Source of the DNA: Apium graveolens
Lineage: Eukaryota; Streptophyta; Magnoliopsida; Apiales; Apiaceae
DNA length: 64,000 bases
Assembly: GCF_009905375.1 (NCBI RefSeq)
Contig: NC_133656.1
Coordinates: 242,166,401-242,230,400, forward strand
Direction: 5' to 3'
Shown: positions 47,455 to 60,381 of the stretch, piece after piece
Position numbering within the stretch: position 1 is the stretch's first letter
How the letters are laid out: each line of letters opens with the position of its first letter
Translations under genes and position numbers: made by a program
The notes under the pieces: model-generated
Seen by the model: only the letters and a program-made list of their open reading frames with translations
The model's database searches: none
Told to the model about the DNA's origin: nothing

Positions 47455-48787
47455 TTTCGTAAGTGTTGTAGTTTTTTTTATGATCTTCATGCCGGAAAAC
47501 TCCAACATTGTTCGAATTTTACCAAGTGCAGACTTTTCTAGAACTTGGAAGGTGTTCTGTGTCATACTGTAGTTTTTATGAGGAGTTAAGAACTTGGAAG
47601 GTGTTCTCTGTCAAACTGTAGTTTAAGAATAGTTTTGAAAACTTTTACAGTTGCATTTATGTCAGTGTTTCCTGGATTACCATCGATATATGTTGCTTCT
47701 GTTTTTGATCATGTTTTATGACATCCCCTGTGAAGCTAAAATTTATGGTTTCGCCCTTGGAAACAATACACGGTAGCCAGCGGCGGATTATATTTAAGTG
47801 ATCATGTTACTTTTAGTGGTCTAAATTCAATTCTTTTTTGATCATTTTCACTAGAAACCTCATATAGTATAGAAATCAAGACAACACACTCTAGATTTTT
47901 TTTGATACTGAAAATTAATATTTCAACCAATTATTCTCCAATTTATTGATAATCATATAATTATAAATAAAACCAAATATGACTCAAATTATGAAAAAAT
48001 TATTAATATTATAGAAAACCTAAATTTTTTAGTGGGGCACTATAAAAAATATATATTTATACTTTTAAAAAAAACGCTAATTTTTGGTTATCAGGGGCAG
48101 GGGCACGTGTCCCTGCTGACCCTATATGAATCTGGCCCTGACAGTAGCAATTGACAAAGTAACTCTACAGTGTATGGTACTATTGGTTGAACAATTGTGT
48201 TCTCAACTTTGTTCATATCTGTATATCAAGTAATCTAGGTAGTAAAAGTTCATTACGCAGAAAAGAAACTACAGAGTGCATACTACTTGAAGAGCAACGC
48301 CAGTGTAAAAGGTACATGGGGTTTTCTTTAACATTGATAGGGTGTACTAGAAGATTAAGGAGTCTGTTTCATTAACAGATACAGATATACCAACGACAAC
48401 GATACGTCGATACTCAACTCGGTCACAAGAACTAGCTATGAGAATAGACAAAACCATATAAGCAAGAAGATCATCAGAAATATTTGATCTTGTTCTCATC
48501 TTTACATATGCCACTTGAGATCTTGAAGAAAGAACATGGCTATTATGAAAGTCTACTGATAGAAGATATTATGAAAGAAGTCTGATCGTTTTCCATCATT
48601 CTAGTTGTTCACAGTTCTGCCAACACTTCCATTTTGAGATCTTGTAAGCTGTTTCTGAATAATTCACTTGATAAATTTGAATAAGTGATGCACTTCCACA
48701 ATTGACGCGAGAAGTTCCATATTGAGATCTTGTAAGCTTTTTCTGAACATATTATCCACTTGATAATTCTGAATAAGCGGTGCACTT
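47455..48787 (+). other. 3' flank between PHD gene and kinase remnant, unit C
   Basis: No gene is seen. About 300 bp (near 47640-47935) are absent from A and B. It includes the 88-bp tandem duplication (GAGATCTTGTAAGC at 48636 and 48724) next to the kinase stop codon. Confidence 0.6.
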
Positions 48788-49905
48788 TCACAATTGACAC
48801 ACATAATCGCCACTTGTTTCTATGTCTTCAACATCTGCATCATCCATATAATCAAAGTCCATACTACCTCCAAGTGAAAATTTCCCACCTTTAGTTGCCT
48901 CAGAAGGCACAGTCCTTGCTTCCTGTAGTATCGCTAATACATCTTCAATGCTTTGGGATGGGAAGTTTACATCATTGCATTGATAGCTTCCTCCTTCCAT
49001 TAGCTCCATAGGCAAGTTCTTCAGGAACCAAGGATGTCCTTTAATTTCAGAAATCGTTATCCTCTGTAAATCAAAGAAGAAAAGAAAATTATGAATTATG
49101 ACAGAGAAAATTGTATGATATTAATTCAGGGCAGAAATTATTAGCTTTTCAGGGTTTGTGATGAAAATCTTCGACAATAGATGCCTCCATTCCATGGAAA
49201 TCTGAATGCAGTTTGGTATCAAGAATGGGGCTTTCAGTATTCTCTGTCAAAAGCCAATTGTACATACGTTTACGAAGGCGTATAGCTCCGAAAAGTCATT
49301 TGGATCATTCGGATCCGAAAAGGGATAAGTCCCAACAAGCATCACATATAGAGTTACTCCGCAAGACCAAACATCTGAAATCTATTATCTCGATAATTAG
49401 ATAGAACATATGGCTATTAGCAAAATTTAGTACATCACCTAGGAAATCAACCGGAATTAACTTATCACCTTTCCGTCGTACGCTTTTCTGCTTAGAACCT
49501 CTGGTGCAACATAAGCTGGTGTTCCCACGGTAGATTTTGGTTGAGAATGAAAAACTGATGACTGGCAGTACGCAAATCCACCCAAAGAAAAGAGAGGAGG
49601 GAAGTGGATTTAGCAGACAGAACATTTTTGTAATGGTATATATCCCAGAGTAATCTGTAAAATTATTACCTTGGAGTACCCAAAATCACATATTTTGACA
49701 CGTGGCGCTAGACTTCCATCTAACAGTGTATTTTCGAGCTTCAGATCTCTATGGCAGATATGTTGTACAATATCATAGATCGCTAAAAACTAAAACTGTG
49801 AAGTTCAGAGCTGATACCAAAAACAAAGCACAGACACATACCATTGAATGACAATAGCTAACTCCTGATATTAGTTGTTGGAAGAAAAACCTTGCTTGGT
49901 TCCAA
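48788..49905 (-). pseudogene. SnRK2-like kinase, copy C, retains C-terminal exon
   Basis: Minus strand, 5' to 3': RFFFQQLISGVSYCHS (near 49850), [20 protein letters not shown] and ICDFGYSK (about 49770-49675), [20 protein letters not shown] and KAYDGK (about 49570-49460), [20 protein letters not shown] (about 49390-49310), a damaged ISMEWRHLLSKIFITNPE stretch (about 49215-49150), and an intact last exon 49063-48788 with ITISEIKGHPWFLKNLP, MELMEGGSYQ and an acidic tail ending SGDYVCQL. The tail with DDADVEDIETSGD resembles the acidic C-terminus of SnRK2 kinases. The ATP-binding N-lobe is absent and several exon joins are broken. Confidence 0.8.
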
Positions 49906-49913
49906 ATATAACA

Positions 49914-51385
49914 GGAACCTAAGAAAGTGGGTGAGGCACTTGAAGATCCAGATTGAGTTATTGCTATGCAAGAAGAACTCAATCAGTTTGAGAGGCAGAA
50001 TGTATGGAAGTTGGTACCCGACCAAAGGGTGAGTCAGTAACGGGCACTAAGTGGGTATTCAAAAAAAAGTTAGATAAAGATGGAATTGTAACGAGAAACA
50101 AGGCCAGACTAGTAGATAAAGGTTACTCTCAAGAAGAGGGTATAGATTATGATGAAACCTATGCACCGGTAGCTAGACTTGTGGCAATCAGGATGTTTTT
50201 GGCATTCGCAGCATATTCAGATTTCAAGGTTTATCAAATGGATGTGAAGAGTGCATTCCTAAATGGGGAGCTTGAAGAGGAAGTGTATGTGGAACAACCT
50301 CCAGGTTTTGAAAATCTAAATCTGGCTGACTTTGTATATTTTCTATTCAAAGCCCTATTTGGTCTTAAGCAAGCTCCAAGGACATGGTATGACACTCACC
50401 AAGAGTTTTTACTTGAAAATGGTTTTACTAGAGGTGTTATTGATAAAACTCTATTTCATAAAATGCATAAATTTGATATGATATTAGTTCAAGTATATGT
50501 TGATGACATTATATTTTTTTCTACTAATGATCATCTTTGTAAGAGATTTTTTAAGCTAATGCAGAGTAAGTATGAAATGAGTATGATGGGAGAGTTGAAC
50601 TACTTTCTTGGATTACAAGTGAGTCAATGGAAAGATGATGTATTCATCTGTCAATCCAAGTACATAAAAGAGCTTCTCAAGAAGTATAATATGGAAGATT
50701 CAACTCCGGAAAAGACTCCAATGCCAACAGCCTCTAAGCTTGATCAGGACAAAACTCGGTAAGAAAGTTGACATCAGAAGCTATAGAGGTATGATAGGCT
50801 CATTACTTTATCTTACAACAAGTAAACCAGATATTACTGTTTGCAATATGGTTATGTACTAAATTTCAAGCTGACTCTAAGGAATCTCATCTTATAGCTG
50901 TTAAGAGGATATATAGGTAACTTAAGGGGACTCCAAATCTTGGAATTTGGTACCCTAAAGGTATAGGTTTTAGCCTAGTTGGCTATACAGATTCACATTT
51001 TGCAGGTTGTAAGATTGACCGGAAAAGTAATTCAGGAAGCTGTTAGTTTCTTGGAAGAAGTCTGGTATCATGGTATAGCAAGAAGCAGTACTCAGTATCC
51101 ACATCAACTGCTGAAGCTGAATACATAGCTGCTGGAAGCTATTGTGCTCAAATCTTATGGATGAGGAACCAACTCTGGGATTATCGTATGTTGATGTCAA
51201 AGATTCCAATATTTTGTGACAATAAAAGTGTCATAGCAATCTCAAACAACCCAGTTCAGCACTCAAGAACAAAGCATATTCATATCAAGTATCACTTTAT
51301 AGAGAGCATGTCACCAATGGCACTGTGGAATTACATTTTGTACCACAGAGGATCAAATTGCAGACATCTTCACAAAACCACGTGA
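49914..51385 (+). pseudogene. SIRE-like RT and RNase H, copy C
   Basis: The best-preserved RT of the three (long open part 50004-50762): [45 protein letters not shown] and [13 protein letters not shown] and B carry derived changes at these motifs. It starts further right than in A/B (at EPKKVGEALEDPD), with TGA early on. A one-base insertion near 50757 and later stops break the link to RNase H (SVSTSTAEAEYIAAGSY, FCDNKSVIAISNNPVQHSRTKHIHIKYHF). Confidence 0.85.
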
Positions 51386-52674
51386 TGAAAACATTTTCTC
51401 TAAGTTATTTAGTGAACTTAGGATGTTAAATTTTTCTAATTAATAAATTAGAAGTCAATAACTACAATTTACATTAAATAAATTCACTTGTTATTCAATG
51501 CCAATATGATAAGGACATGTGAATTTATGTGTCATTATTTATTTCTTGTAGTTCAAATATTTGTGTGTTTGTACCTAATTGATAAATATTTTAGCACACT
51601 TATATTGATAAATTATTTGAAAATAAATTAATCATAATTGGTTAAGTTATGAGTAAAGTTTAGTAGCATAATTTTGATTTAATAATTTGAGACTTTATCA
51701 ATTCAATGATAAAAGTTTCAATTTTAATAATCAAAGTTGTTATTTGTTAATTTTAGTGGACTTTAAATTATTTAATATTTAAAGAGGTTCATTAAAGTTA
51801 ATTAGTAATTAGCAGCATAATTTATTTCATAAAAATATAATTTTATCAAGTTTAATGATAATAGTTGTATTATTATAAATAAAATTGTGAAGTACAGAAA
51901 TTTTTCTAAGTACAGAGTTACTTGCGACCACAGTGCACTATAGGTCGCAAGTAAGTAATTAAACTATTTTTGGTCTTGTTACAGGGGATCCTAGTCGCAA
52001 GTAACTACTTAGATTTGAGTTGGTTGCGACAAAGCGGTTCCCTGTAGTAGCTAAGTAAGACTAAAAAAACTGTATCAGAGTTACTTGCGACCTTAACATC
52101 ATTGTGGTCACAAGTAACTACATTATTTTTCCAAGTTATTGCTTAGGTTACTTGCGACCCCTGTGAACTATAGGTCGCAAGTAACTGTCTTATTTTTTTT
52201 CTTCTGTGTTACTGCTGTGTATTTATGTGATCTCTCAGTTCATATATTTTTTATATATACATATATACACACAGTCGCAAGTAAGGACGATAAAAGAGAG
52301 AATAATTTTCAATCGATTCAAACAGTACCCAAATTCTGCTAAAATCTCTAAAAATTACAGATTTGTGAAGCCCATGACCTACTCTATCATTTGACTGTAA
52401 AATCACACATTTTCACTGGTTAATTTGATAGATCTTAAACTGTGATTTCTAAGGAATAAGGCTCTGTTTGGTTTGTACTTCATTGATTATTCTTCTTATT
52501 TGCTCTCTAGTGTTCTATTATTGCATATTTGCTCCGCATAAATTTATGTATTTTGCATATTAGTCTCATGTTATTATTTCAAGTGCACGATAAATTTGTT
52601 TGACGGTCAAAATGTTATTCTCATTTTTAATTAAAATGTCGTATAATATTACGATACCTAAAATAAATTATGTC
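51386..52674 (+). other. Noncoding stretch of SIRE-like element, copy C
   Basis: Collinear with 32341-33307, but with about 330 bp (near 52317-52640) absent from B. Contains the hairpin set. No gene seen. Confidence 0.6.
51918..52184 (+). repeat. Three TTACTTGCGACC hairpins, copy C
   Basis: 51918-51954, 52081-52117 (one mismatch in the right arm, GGTCACAAGTAA) and 52148-52184. All loops are again 13 nt. The order and spacing match copy B. Confidence 0.93.
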
Positions 52675-55600
52675 TTGGTTATAAATCGCAATCCAGCTCA
52701 CATAGGCTATTTTGAAAATTAGATTCGCTTTTTAAAAGAGCACTCGATTGTGCATTATGCTTTAACTACTAATGTCTAATTAAATGTTGAGCTCCTCAGA
52801 AACATTCACACCTCAGCTATAGACACATTAGATGACGATCAACTAAGCTTCATGTTCCCCATTAATGATGAGATAATTGAAATCATTGAGGATGATTTCA
52901 ATGAACATCTTCATTTTCCTCGGGATGATTTCGATGATTTACCAAGGGACTGGGAAGTATTTAGCTTTTTCAAGGCCATAAGAAGCACCATGCCTAATGA
53001 CAAGTATCCAAAGCACTTCAACAAAAGTCATCTACCCAAACCTTGGAACTTATTCTTCATCATGCTGTTCTTCTGTCTGTCTCCCAAGACTGGTGGATTT
53101 CATGGACTAACACATTTCATGAGACTAGTTGGAGTGGCTATTGCTCATAATCTTCGAATCAACTTTGGACGTCTAATAATGCGAAAGATATTGGAGAACC
53201 AAGATCAAAAATAAGATTACATCTTATATGTTAGGTTCCTCCAGATTGTTTTTAATGGTAAGCTCACAGAAGCTCAGAAGGCCTTGGTTCGCACAGACAA
53301 TACGGAAAATTCTTAAGTCGTGTCCTCAAAAATGGTGGGTAAACAGGTTTAGACAAACTCCTTTTTCCAAAAACAACCCCATTCATGTGACGGACTTCAT
53401 GCAAAAATACTTTGACTTCATTGCTCAAGAACCTGTCTATGAGACTAAAGATGATCACGAACCTGATGCTGAAAATGAGGATAATCAAGAGGCAGAGGTT
53501 GAATATGAAGCAGATCTTCAGCCTAATCCTAACGCTCAACTAATGGATGTTGACCAAGAATTTGTAATTGTTGAACAGCCAGAAGAGGTTTCTCAACCTG
53601 AAGCTGCTGAACATCAAGAAGAAACTGAGCCTAAATCAACCAGAGAAAAATGTTTAAAGGCTAGAATTCACAGGTATGAATGAATCTTTTATGAGTACTA
53701 CTTTTGATGACTTGATTGACACTGGTTCACGTAATCTTGGTTACTTTCACACACAACTTGCCCGAGAGCAATTGCAATCAGGAGGCAGTGATTTGTATTC
53801 CCAAAAATTTATAACCGCCCTCTAGAGACCATAAATACATCTCAAACTCTCTTAGCCCAATCCCTGGCGTATAAGGATTCTTTGTGTATAGAGGGAGAAA
53901 ACTGCACACGATACAAAATATAAGGAAGGTACTTTGAGTGAACCTACAACTCTGTCTCCAACGAAGTAAAACAGTATCCCAACTAAGACAAGTATAACCT
54001 CCCATGTATCTTTCCAAAAGGATACAATAGCTGAAAAGGCACATAAACAGTTACCGGATCCATCTTCTCAACAAGGTGTGTCTATTGAAATTCGCCCGTT
54101 AGCCACGACATCCTGTAATGATTCAAGCACACTCTCAAATCTTCAAGCTCTTAAATTTTACATGAGTCAATTAGAAGAGCGTTATTTGGTGAGGATGTAT
54201 TGACAAAAACAGGGAATTCAACCATATTATGGTTAGAATATTATGTTCGAGGTCCTTCAATGGATCAACTGCCTTCACAGGTGTTAGGAGAGAGTGTTGT
54301 AATCGCTGCCACATCCAGCACAACACTTACCTCCCCAGGACTAAAAACCCTGGATACATCTGTGGATAGGGGATCCGACATTAGTGCGGATCGGAAACCC
54401 ATTGGCGATGAACCATATTCAACTGGTGAGCATACGGGGAAAGTGTCTTCACCGACACTGGAGGAAGCTGAGGAACAGATGCCAAATATGACAGCCTCAG
54501 TGATCCTCCCAGAAATTTAAACTCTTGACCAGTCGTCTCATGATGACATGCAACTTGTCTTGAACAAGGGTCGGGAATCGCGAACTCCCATTGCACCACT
54601 GTTGACCTCCTTAAGGATGGCTCTTGTGCTTTCTGCATGTACATCTTCTGGATCTCGGAGCTATGAGCGGAGTGTATCCGTGAGGGTGAGTGAAACACAA
54701 ACCCCTAAACTGAGTGATAGAGTATTGAGTGATACACTGCGAGAAGCCCGTGAGACACCTACCTGCCAAACTACACCTATAGACATGTCACAATATGTAA
54801 CGAAATCTTACCTTTAAAATTAGTTAGCATTTAAAGATAGTTATCTCAAAGAACAAATGGCTCTCAAGGATCAATATCCTAAAGATGAACTGTCTATCAA
54901 GGATCACCAGATTGCACATCTTTCCGAACAACTTGACCTTCGACAAGCATCATTTTCTAGTTTACAGGAATTCCTGGAGAAATCTCTCTCTCACTCAAGA
55001 AAGGGAAAAGCAATTGCCAATATTGAGTCAAAGATCTCAGTTAGCAAGCAAGCGGCAATCCCTGTCTCCTCTGAAATAGATTTTTCCAGTACTGGGTCGA
55101 AGACCTCAGTCAGTAAGCAAGTGTTTGTTTCAAAATCACCTAATCAAGAGATCCCTGTCTTGATCTTGCCTGCTCAATCAACCCCATCTCTGAAGGATAA
55201 CACAACTGAGGTGTAGAAATGAGTGGAGCAAGAAAAAGTAGTTGCAACTGTGAACTTAATTCAAGATGCTTTTCAAACAGCTGATTCTGGATAGGATAAG
55301 TTTGGAGATGAGCTTCAAGAAGAAAAGGAAGAAGAAGAGGAGAGGATTGATGGAAAGGTGTTATTAAAGTTAAGACATACTGCTGAGAAGAGTTCTACAA
55401 CTCAGGGGGAGCAATCAACATCAAAACAAGATCATTTGAGCAAAGTCATTACAACTCAGAGGAATCTTCTATCGGAAATATATGCTCCAAATCCCCTATT
55501 CTCAGAGTATGAACTGGAGAAAGGAGAGATAGACGAGAGTGATGTTCCTAAGGGGTATGAACCTAAATTTGAAGAAGTGGTCACGGAGGAGAGAAAGATT

Positions 55601-56130
55601 ATCTCTGAGGACTAGGAATATGAAGATGAAGATGCCTTCTCGGATGACCGTTTGTTCAATGGATTACAGGAGAAATTCAACTGATCAAATGAAGAAATTC
55701 AAGGAGAGATTGAAAGATCAAGAGCTAGAGTGCAAAGAGTCATACAGAAAAGGGAAGCAAGGGAAGCAAAAGAATCATATCTTCGGGCAAACAGGAGAGA
55801 AAAGGAATGGGATGAGATAAAAGGAAAATGGACAAATCTGAAAACTATCATAAGTTAGACCCTGACAACCGGAATCTTCTAAACACTATGGAGAAGTACA
55901 TAGAGGATTATCCCAATATTCATGATTTCTATGATCAGTTCAATAGGATAATCACTGGTACCACTGTGAATATTCTAAAGAATGGATGGAAAATCACTAT
56001 CGATCACAGAGATGGACTTCAAATAAAGATCTTTACTAGTGTATTGAAGAAGCTAAATATTGTGGAACTGTTTGTCTTAGCATCAAAAAATCCCTTGCAG
56101 ATGGCAGAATTCAGAACATCACCATGTCTG
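52675..56130 (+). pseudogene. Extra 3' ORF of the SIRE-like element, copy C, truncated
   Basis: Same protein as at 33308-37532: MFPINDEIIEIIEDDF (52852), HLPKPWNLFF, GFHGLTHFMRLVGVAIAHNLRINFGRLIMRKI in one open stretch (52852-53214), acidic linker, Ser/Thr-rich middle, coiled-coil repeat near 54840-54960, and ILKNGWKITIDHRDGL (55828-56130). Many independent stops relative to copy B. Near 56095 an internal deletion relative to B has occurred, and at 56131 an LTR replaces the remainder. Confidence 0.65.
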
Positions 56131-57814
56131 TGAAGGGTTTTTAGCACATAAACGCAACGAAAACGTAAATTTAAATCTTAAAAAACCGAAACCCTCCGCA
56201 GGATCCATGCGAAAAATAATATTTAATTCATAGTTCATATGTTTACCTTAAGAAGCTTTACGTTAATGGAAAGATGGAGGTCTTTAATAGCGATCCAAGA
56301 ACGACGAGCGGAGATCCCTAGCAGCTGCTCCTCAAGTGTGAAGCACTCCACCGGTATCCACCAAGAAAACGATTTAATGAAGGAGGAGGAGGTGGAGAGA
56401 ATTAGGCTTTTGTAAATCTTTGGGTTGAGGCAAAAATAGGGTTTATAATAGTATAATTATAGGCAAAATTTTCAGCTGAAATTTTTTCCATAAAATATTA
56501 TTATTGTTAACCCTTTATTATTCTCATTAATAATTAAAACACCTTTTAATTATTAATCCTTTTTCTAAACACTTTAGAAATAATTCTCTCTTTTGATTTA
56601 ACTTCCAAAAATTAAATTCTTAATTAATAATATTAAGAACCTTTTCTTAATAATTCATAATCAATTAAATCTTATTTAATCAATTATTAAATTTGCCAAT
56701 TAATTATTTATTTCATAAATAAATAATTATCAGCCATTATTAATTAATTCCTCCACCATTAAATCATTCTCTTTTATGGTATGACCCTGTAGGTTCAATA
56801 TTAAGCCGGTAGTACAAATAAATAATAATAAAACTATTTTATCATTATTTATATAAATTCTCTAATTCATTAAATATGATTAATTAATTAATCATATTTA
56901 TTCTACATCGTGAGGTATACTTCTCAGCATATCGCGACTATCCGGATAATACGAATTCACTGCTTAGAATACCAAGAACTTATTCAGTGAGTAGTTACCG
57001 TACAATTAATTCCTTCTACCCTACAATGTCACGATTAAATATAAGACATGGAACTTGTATCAAGCCTATCTTATTTAATCACTTGCTTTCCCATTCACTA
57101 TGCTCAGTTCTATTTAATGTAAATTAGAAACTCCTTTCTAATTTCATTCACTTCGGCCAGAGATTCCTGAACTAGCATAAGTGGATCAACATTAAACATT
57201 CTCTTCCTTCACTGGAAGGGGTAGATCCTTTATTAATCATACACTATCTTCGTGTAAAAATTCCTATACCCAGTAGAGCCCTTATAATTATCCCTTGAGA
57301 CTAAGAACTAATACACAAGATGACTATGATGACCTCCAGTCTAAGGATACTTGTACAACTATCACTATGTGAACAACTGCTGACACATGAGTGAACTCCA
57401 TCAGTTGTTCAGCTGTGTGAGTCATGTTCAAGGAACTTATTCTATAATAAGAACCTACATACTAGCTATAGTGTCACCACACAAATGTCTATGAGAACAG
57501 ACATCCTTCATAATGAAGCAAGCATAGTATGTACCGATCTTTGCAGATTAAAAATTACCAGTTAGTAATCCTACGACCAGGAATTATTTAAGTTTAGAGT
57601 TATCATCTTTTAGGTCTCATTATTATGATCTCATCACAATCCATAAAAATCTTTACTCTAAACTATGGTATATCTTATTTAAACACTTAAATAGATAAAG
57701 CTCGCAATAAAACCAAAACAAGTCTTTTATTAATATCAATGAAATCAAAACAGATTACATAAAAGTTATTCCTAAATCCTCATACATGATTGGACTTAGG
57801 ACATATTTATTTCA
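56131..57814 (-). repeat. Copia LTR, left copy, with mismatched flanks
   Basis: 1684 bp, TGAAGGGTTTTTAGC ... ATTTATTTCA on the plus strand, same family as 62255-63947 but with several percent differences by eye. The left flank is the 3' ORF at a point equivalent to 36856; the right flank (GACATGTCAC) is the same ORF at a point equivalent to 35417. No target duplication. Confidence 0.88.
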
Positions 57815-58296
57815 GACATGTCACAATATGTAACCAAATCTTACCTTGAAAAGCAGTTAGCATTTAGAGATAGCTAACTCAAAGAACAACTTGCTCTCAA
57901 GGATCAATATCTCAAAGATGAACTGTCTATCAGGGATCACCAGATTACACATCTTTCCGAACAACTTGACCTTTGACAAGCATCATTTGCTAGTTTACGG
58001 GAATTCGTGGAGCAATCGCTCTCACTCAGGAAAGGGAAAAGCAATTGCCAATATTGAGCCAAAGACCTCAGTTAGCAAGAAAGCACCAATCCCTGTCTCC
58101 TCTGGGATAGATTTTTCCAGTACTGGGCCAAAGACCTTAGTCAGTAAGCAAGTGTCTGTTTCAAAATCACCTACTCAAGAGATCCCTGTCTTGATCTTGC
58201 CTGCTCAATCAACCCCAGCTCTGAAGGATAACACAAATGAGGGGGAGAAATGGGTGGAGCAAGAAAAAGTAGTTGTTGTTGTGGAGCAAGAAAAAG
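57815..58296 (+). pseudogene. Fragment of the SIRE 3' ORF (coiled-coil part)
   Basis: Matches 35417-35880 and 54784-55240: YLEKQ, a KDQYLKDEL-like repeat, LSEQLDL, then KGKAIANIEPKTSVSK. It ends in a 24-bp local duplication of GGAGCAAGAAAAAGTAGT (58258 and 58280) at the junction with copia RT. Confidence 0.85.
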
Positions 58297-58898
58297 TAGT
58301 AATTTTTCACGTCCATTTGCCAGATCTCATAGTCGTAGTAAGCAGCAATCGCAAGCAAAATACGAATTGATTTTAATAGGGCTACAGGCAAAAAAAATTC
58401 ATCAAAGTCAATCCCTTGCCTTTGTCTGAATCCTTTTTCCACGAGCCTGGCCTTATAGGTCTCCACCTGCCCATCTGCTCCAATCTTTCTTTTATATACA
58501 CACTTGCACCCAATAGGCTTAACACCTTCACGCGCCTCAACCAGAGTCCATACTTGGTTGGTATACATAGATTCCATTTCGGATTTCATGGCACTATGCC
58601 ATTTCTCTGAGTCAACACTACTCATAGCCTCATTATAGGTCACAGGGTCGTCATTATCAATGATTGACAACTCATTGTCATTCTCAATGACAAGGCCATA
58701 ATACCTCTCAGGTTGGCGAGACACTCTCCCTGACCTACGGATGGGCTGTTCCACAGAAGGTTTGTTCAGTCTGAATAGGTGTTTCCACTTGATCCGTAGT
58801 AGTTTGTGCTTCTTGAACTTCATCAAGTTCAATTTTGCTCCCACTGTTTCCTTCAAGGATAAACTGTTTTTCCAAGAAGGTAGCATGTCTGGAGACAA
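58297..58898 (-). pseudogene. Copia RT N-terminal part, truncated at its catalytic half
   Basis: Minus strand: RRSGRVSRQPERYYGL, DPVTYNEAMSSVDSEKWHSA, VWTLVEAREGVKPIGCK, YKARLVEKGFRQRQGIDFDE, then IWQMDVK, where the element is cut at 58297. The YVDD motif and RNase H are missing. A frame change separates it from integrase (overlap 58735-58898). Confidence 0.88.
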
Positions 58899-59655
58899 AC
58901 ACCCTATGATCGGTGTAAAAGTAATACCCTAAAGTCTCTTTAGGATATCCCATAAAATTACATTTTACAGATCGAGATTCCAGCTTATTTGGGTCAACTT
59001 TCTTGACATAAGCTGGACATCCCCAAATCTTAACGTGTTTAAGACTCAGTTTCCTTTCTTTCCATATCTCGTATGGTGTTTGAGGAACATATTTGGAAGG
59101 CACCTTATTCAATAAATATGCTGAGGTTTCCAATGCATAACCCCATAGGAATACTGGAAGATTCGCATAGCTCATCATGGACCGAAAAATGTCTAACAAA
59201 GTTCGATTTCTCCTTTCAGATACCCCATTTAACTGTGGAGTATATGGAGGAGTCCACTGGGAGACTATACCATTTTTTTTGAGATAATCTAGAAACTCTC
59301 CATTCAAGTATTCACCACCTCGATCTGATCGAAGAGTTATAATACTGTGTTTGGTTTGTTTCTCCACTTCATGTTTATATTCTTTGAACTTTTCAAAGGC
59401 TTCAGACTTGTGTTTCATCAAATACACATATCCAAATCTAGATCTATCATCTATGAAAGTAATGAAGTACGAAAATCCACCCATGGCTTGCGTAGACATT
59501 GGTCCACATACATCTGTGTGTACCAATCCTAGCAAATCTGCAGCCCTCTCTCCATGTCCACTAAATGGAGAGTTGGTCATTTTACCCAATAGACAAGACT
59601 CGCATGTAGGATATGATTCAAAATCAAAGGGGTCAAGTAACCCTTCCTTATGCAA
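58735..59655 (-). pseudogene. Copia integrase
   Basis: Minus strand: [88 protein letters not shown], then the copia-type C-terminal region HVKIWGCPAYV and FMGYPKETLGYYFY. The D, D and E of the catalytic core (HTDVCG, RSDRGGE, GVSERRN) are present. Broken from protease by stops at 59656-59742, and from RT by frameshift. Confidence 0.9.
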
Positions 59656-59742
59656 TGTCCGCAGTCTATTTTCACTAATATGACCTAGCCTACAGTGCCA
59701 TAAATAGGTCAGATTTTCATCATCTCGTTTTCTTTTATTAGT

Positions 59743-60381
59743 TTATTCAATCTGAAGTAAATCATGCTCTACGTCACATACATACAGACCATTATTTATA
59801 ATACCACGTCCATAAATAATATTATCTCTAAGGATAGAACATTCATTATTCTTAATAATAAATGAAAAACCATCCAAATCCAACATACGGATAGAAACAA
59901 TATTCCTCACAATAGAGGGAACGTAATAACAATTATTCAGAATAATAGTCTTGCCCGTAGGCATATGTAAACTAAATGATCCTACAAATATGGTCGCAAC
60001 CCTTGCTCCATTGCCCATACGTAGAATCACCTCATCCTTTTCAAGAGTCCTACTTCCCTTTAGTCCTTGCAACGAATTGCAAATATGAGAACCACAGGCG
60101 GTATCTAATACCCAAGTAGAAATTTGACCTAGTGACATATTAACTTCGATCATGAACATGCCTGGATCAGAAGCGGTAGTCTTACTACCCTTCTTCTTCT
60201 TCAATTCTGCAAGGTAAACCTTGTAGTTCCTCTTCCAGTGCCCCAACTTGTTACAGTGAAAACAAACAGCTAAATTAGGACCAGTCAACTTGTGAACATC
60301 TAGTATGCTCCAGAGTGAGTGCAGAAGACATGACGAATATATTAAATCTGTAAATGATAAACACATAACAACACTTAGCAA
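59743..60381 (-). pseudogene. Copia zinc knuckle and protease
   Basis: CCHC-type knuckle CFHCNKLGHWKRN with Tyr in place of the final Cys, then KVYLAELKKKKGSK and protease WVLDTACGSHICNSLQGL (DTA instead of DTG, which probably inactivates it), LRMGNGARVA, IILNNCYYVPSIVRNI. The residues before LTGPNLAVCFHC do not look like gag. The frame ends before the pre-integrase zinc region. Confidence 0.85.

Larger units (their letters stand above)
43687..56130 (+). repeat. Segmental duplication unit C
   Basis: PHD gene, kinase fragment with C-terminal exon, and SIRE-like pol and 3' ORF. It lacks the gypsy and copia insertions of A and B and keeps sequence lost there (for example about 47640-47935 and the kinase exon at 48788-49063). 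It is cut at 56130 by an LTR. Confidence 0.85.
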
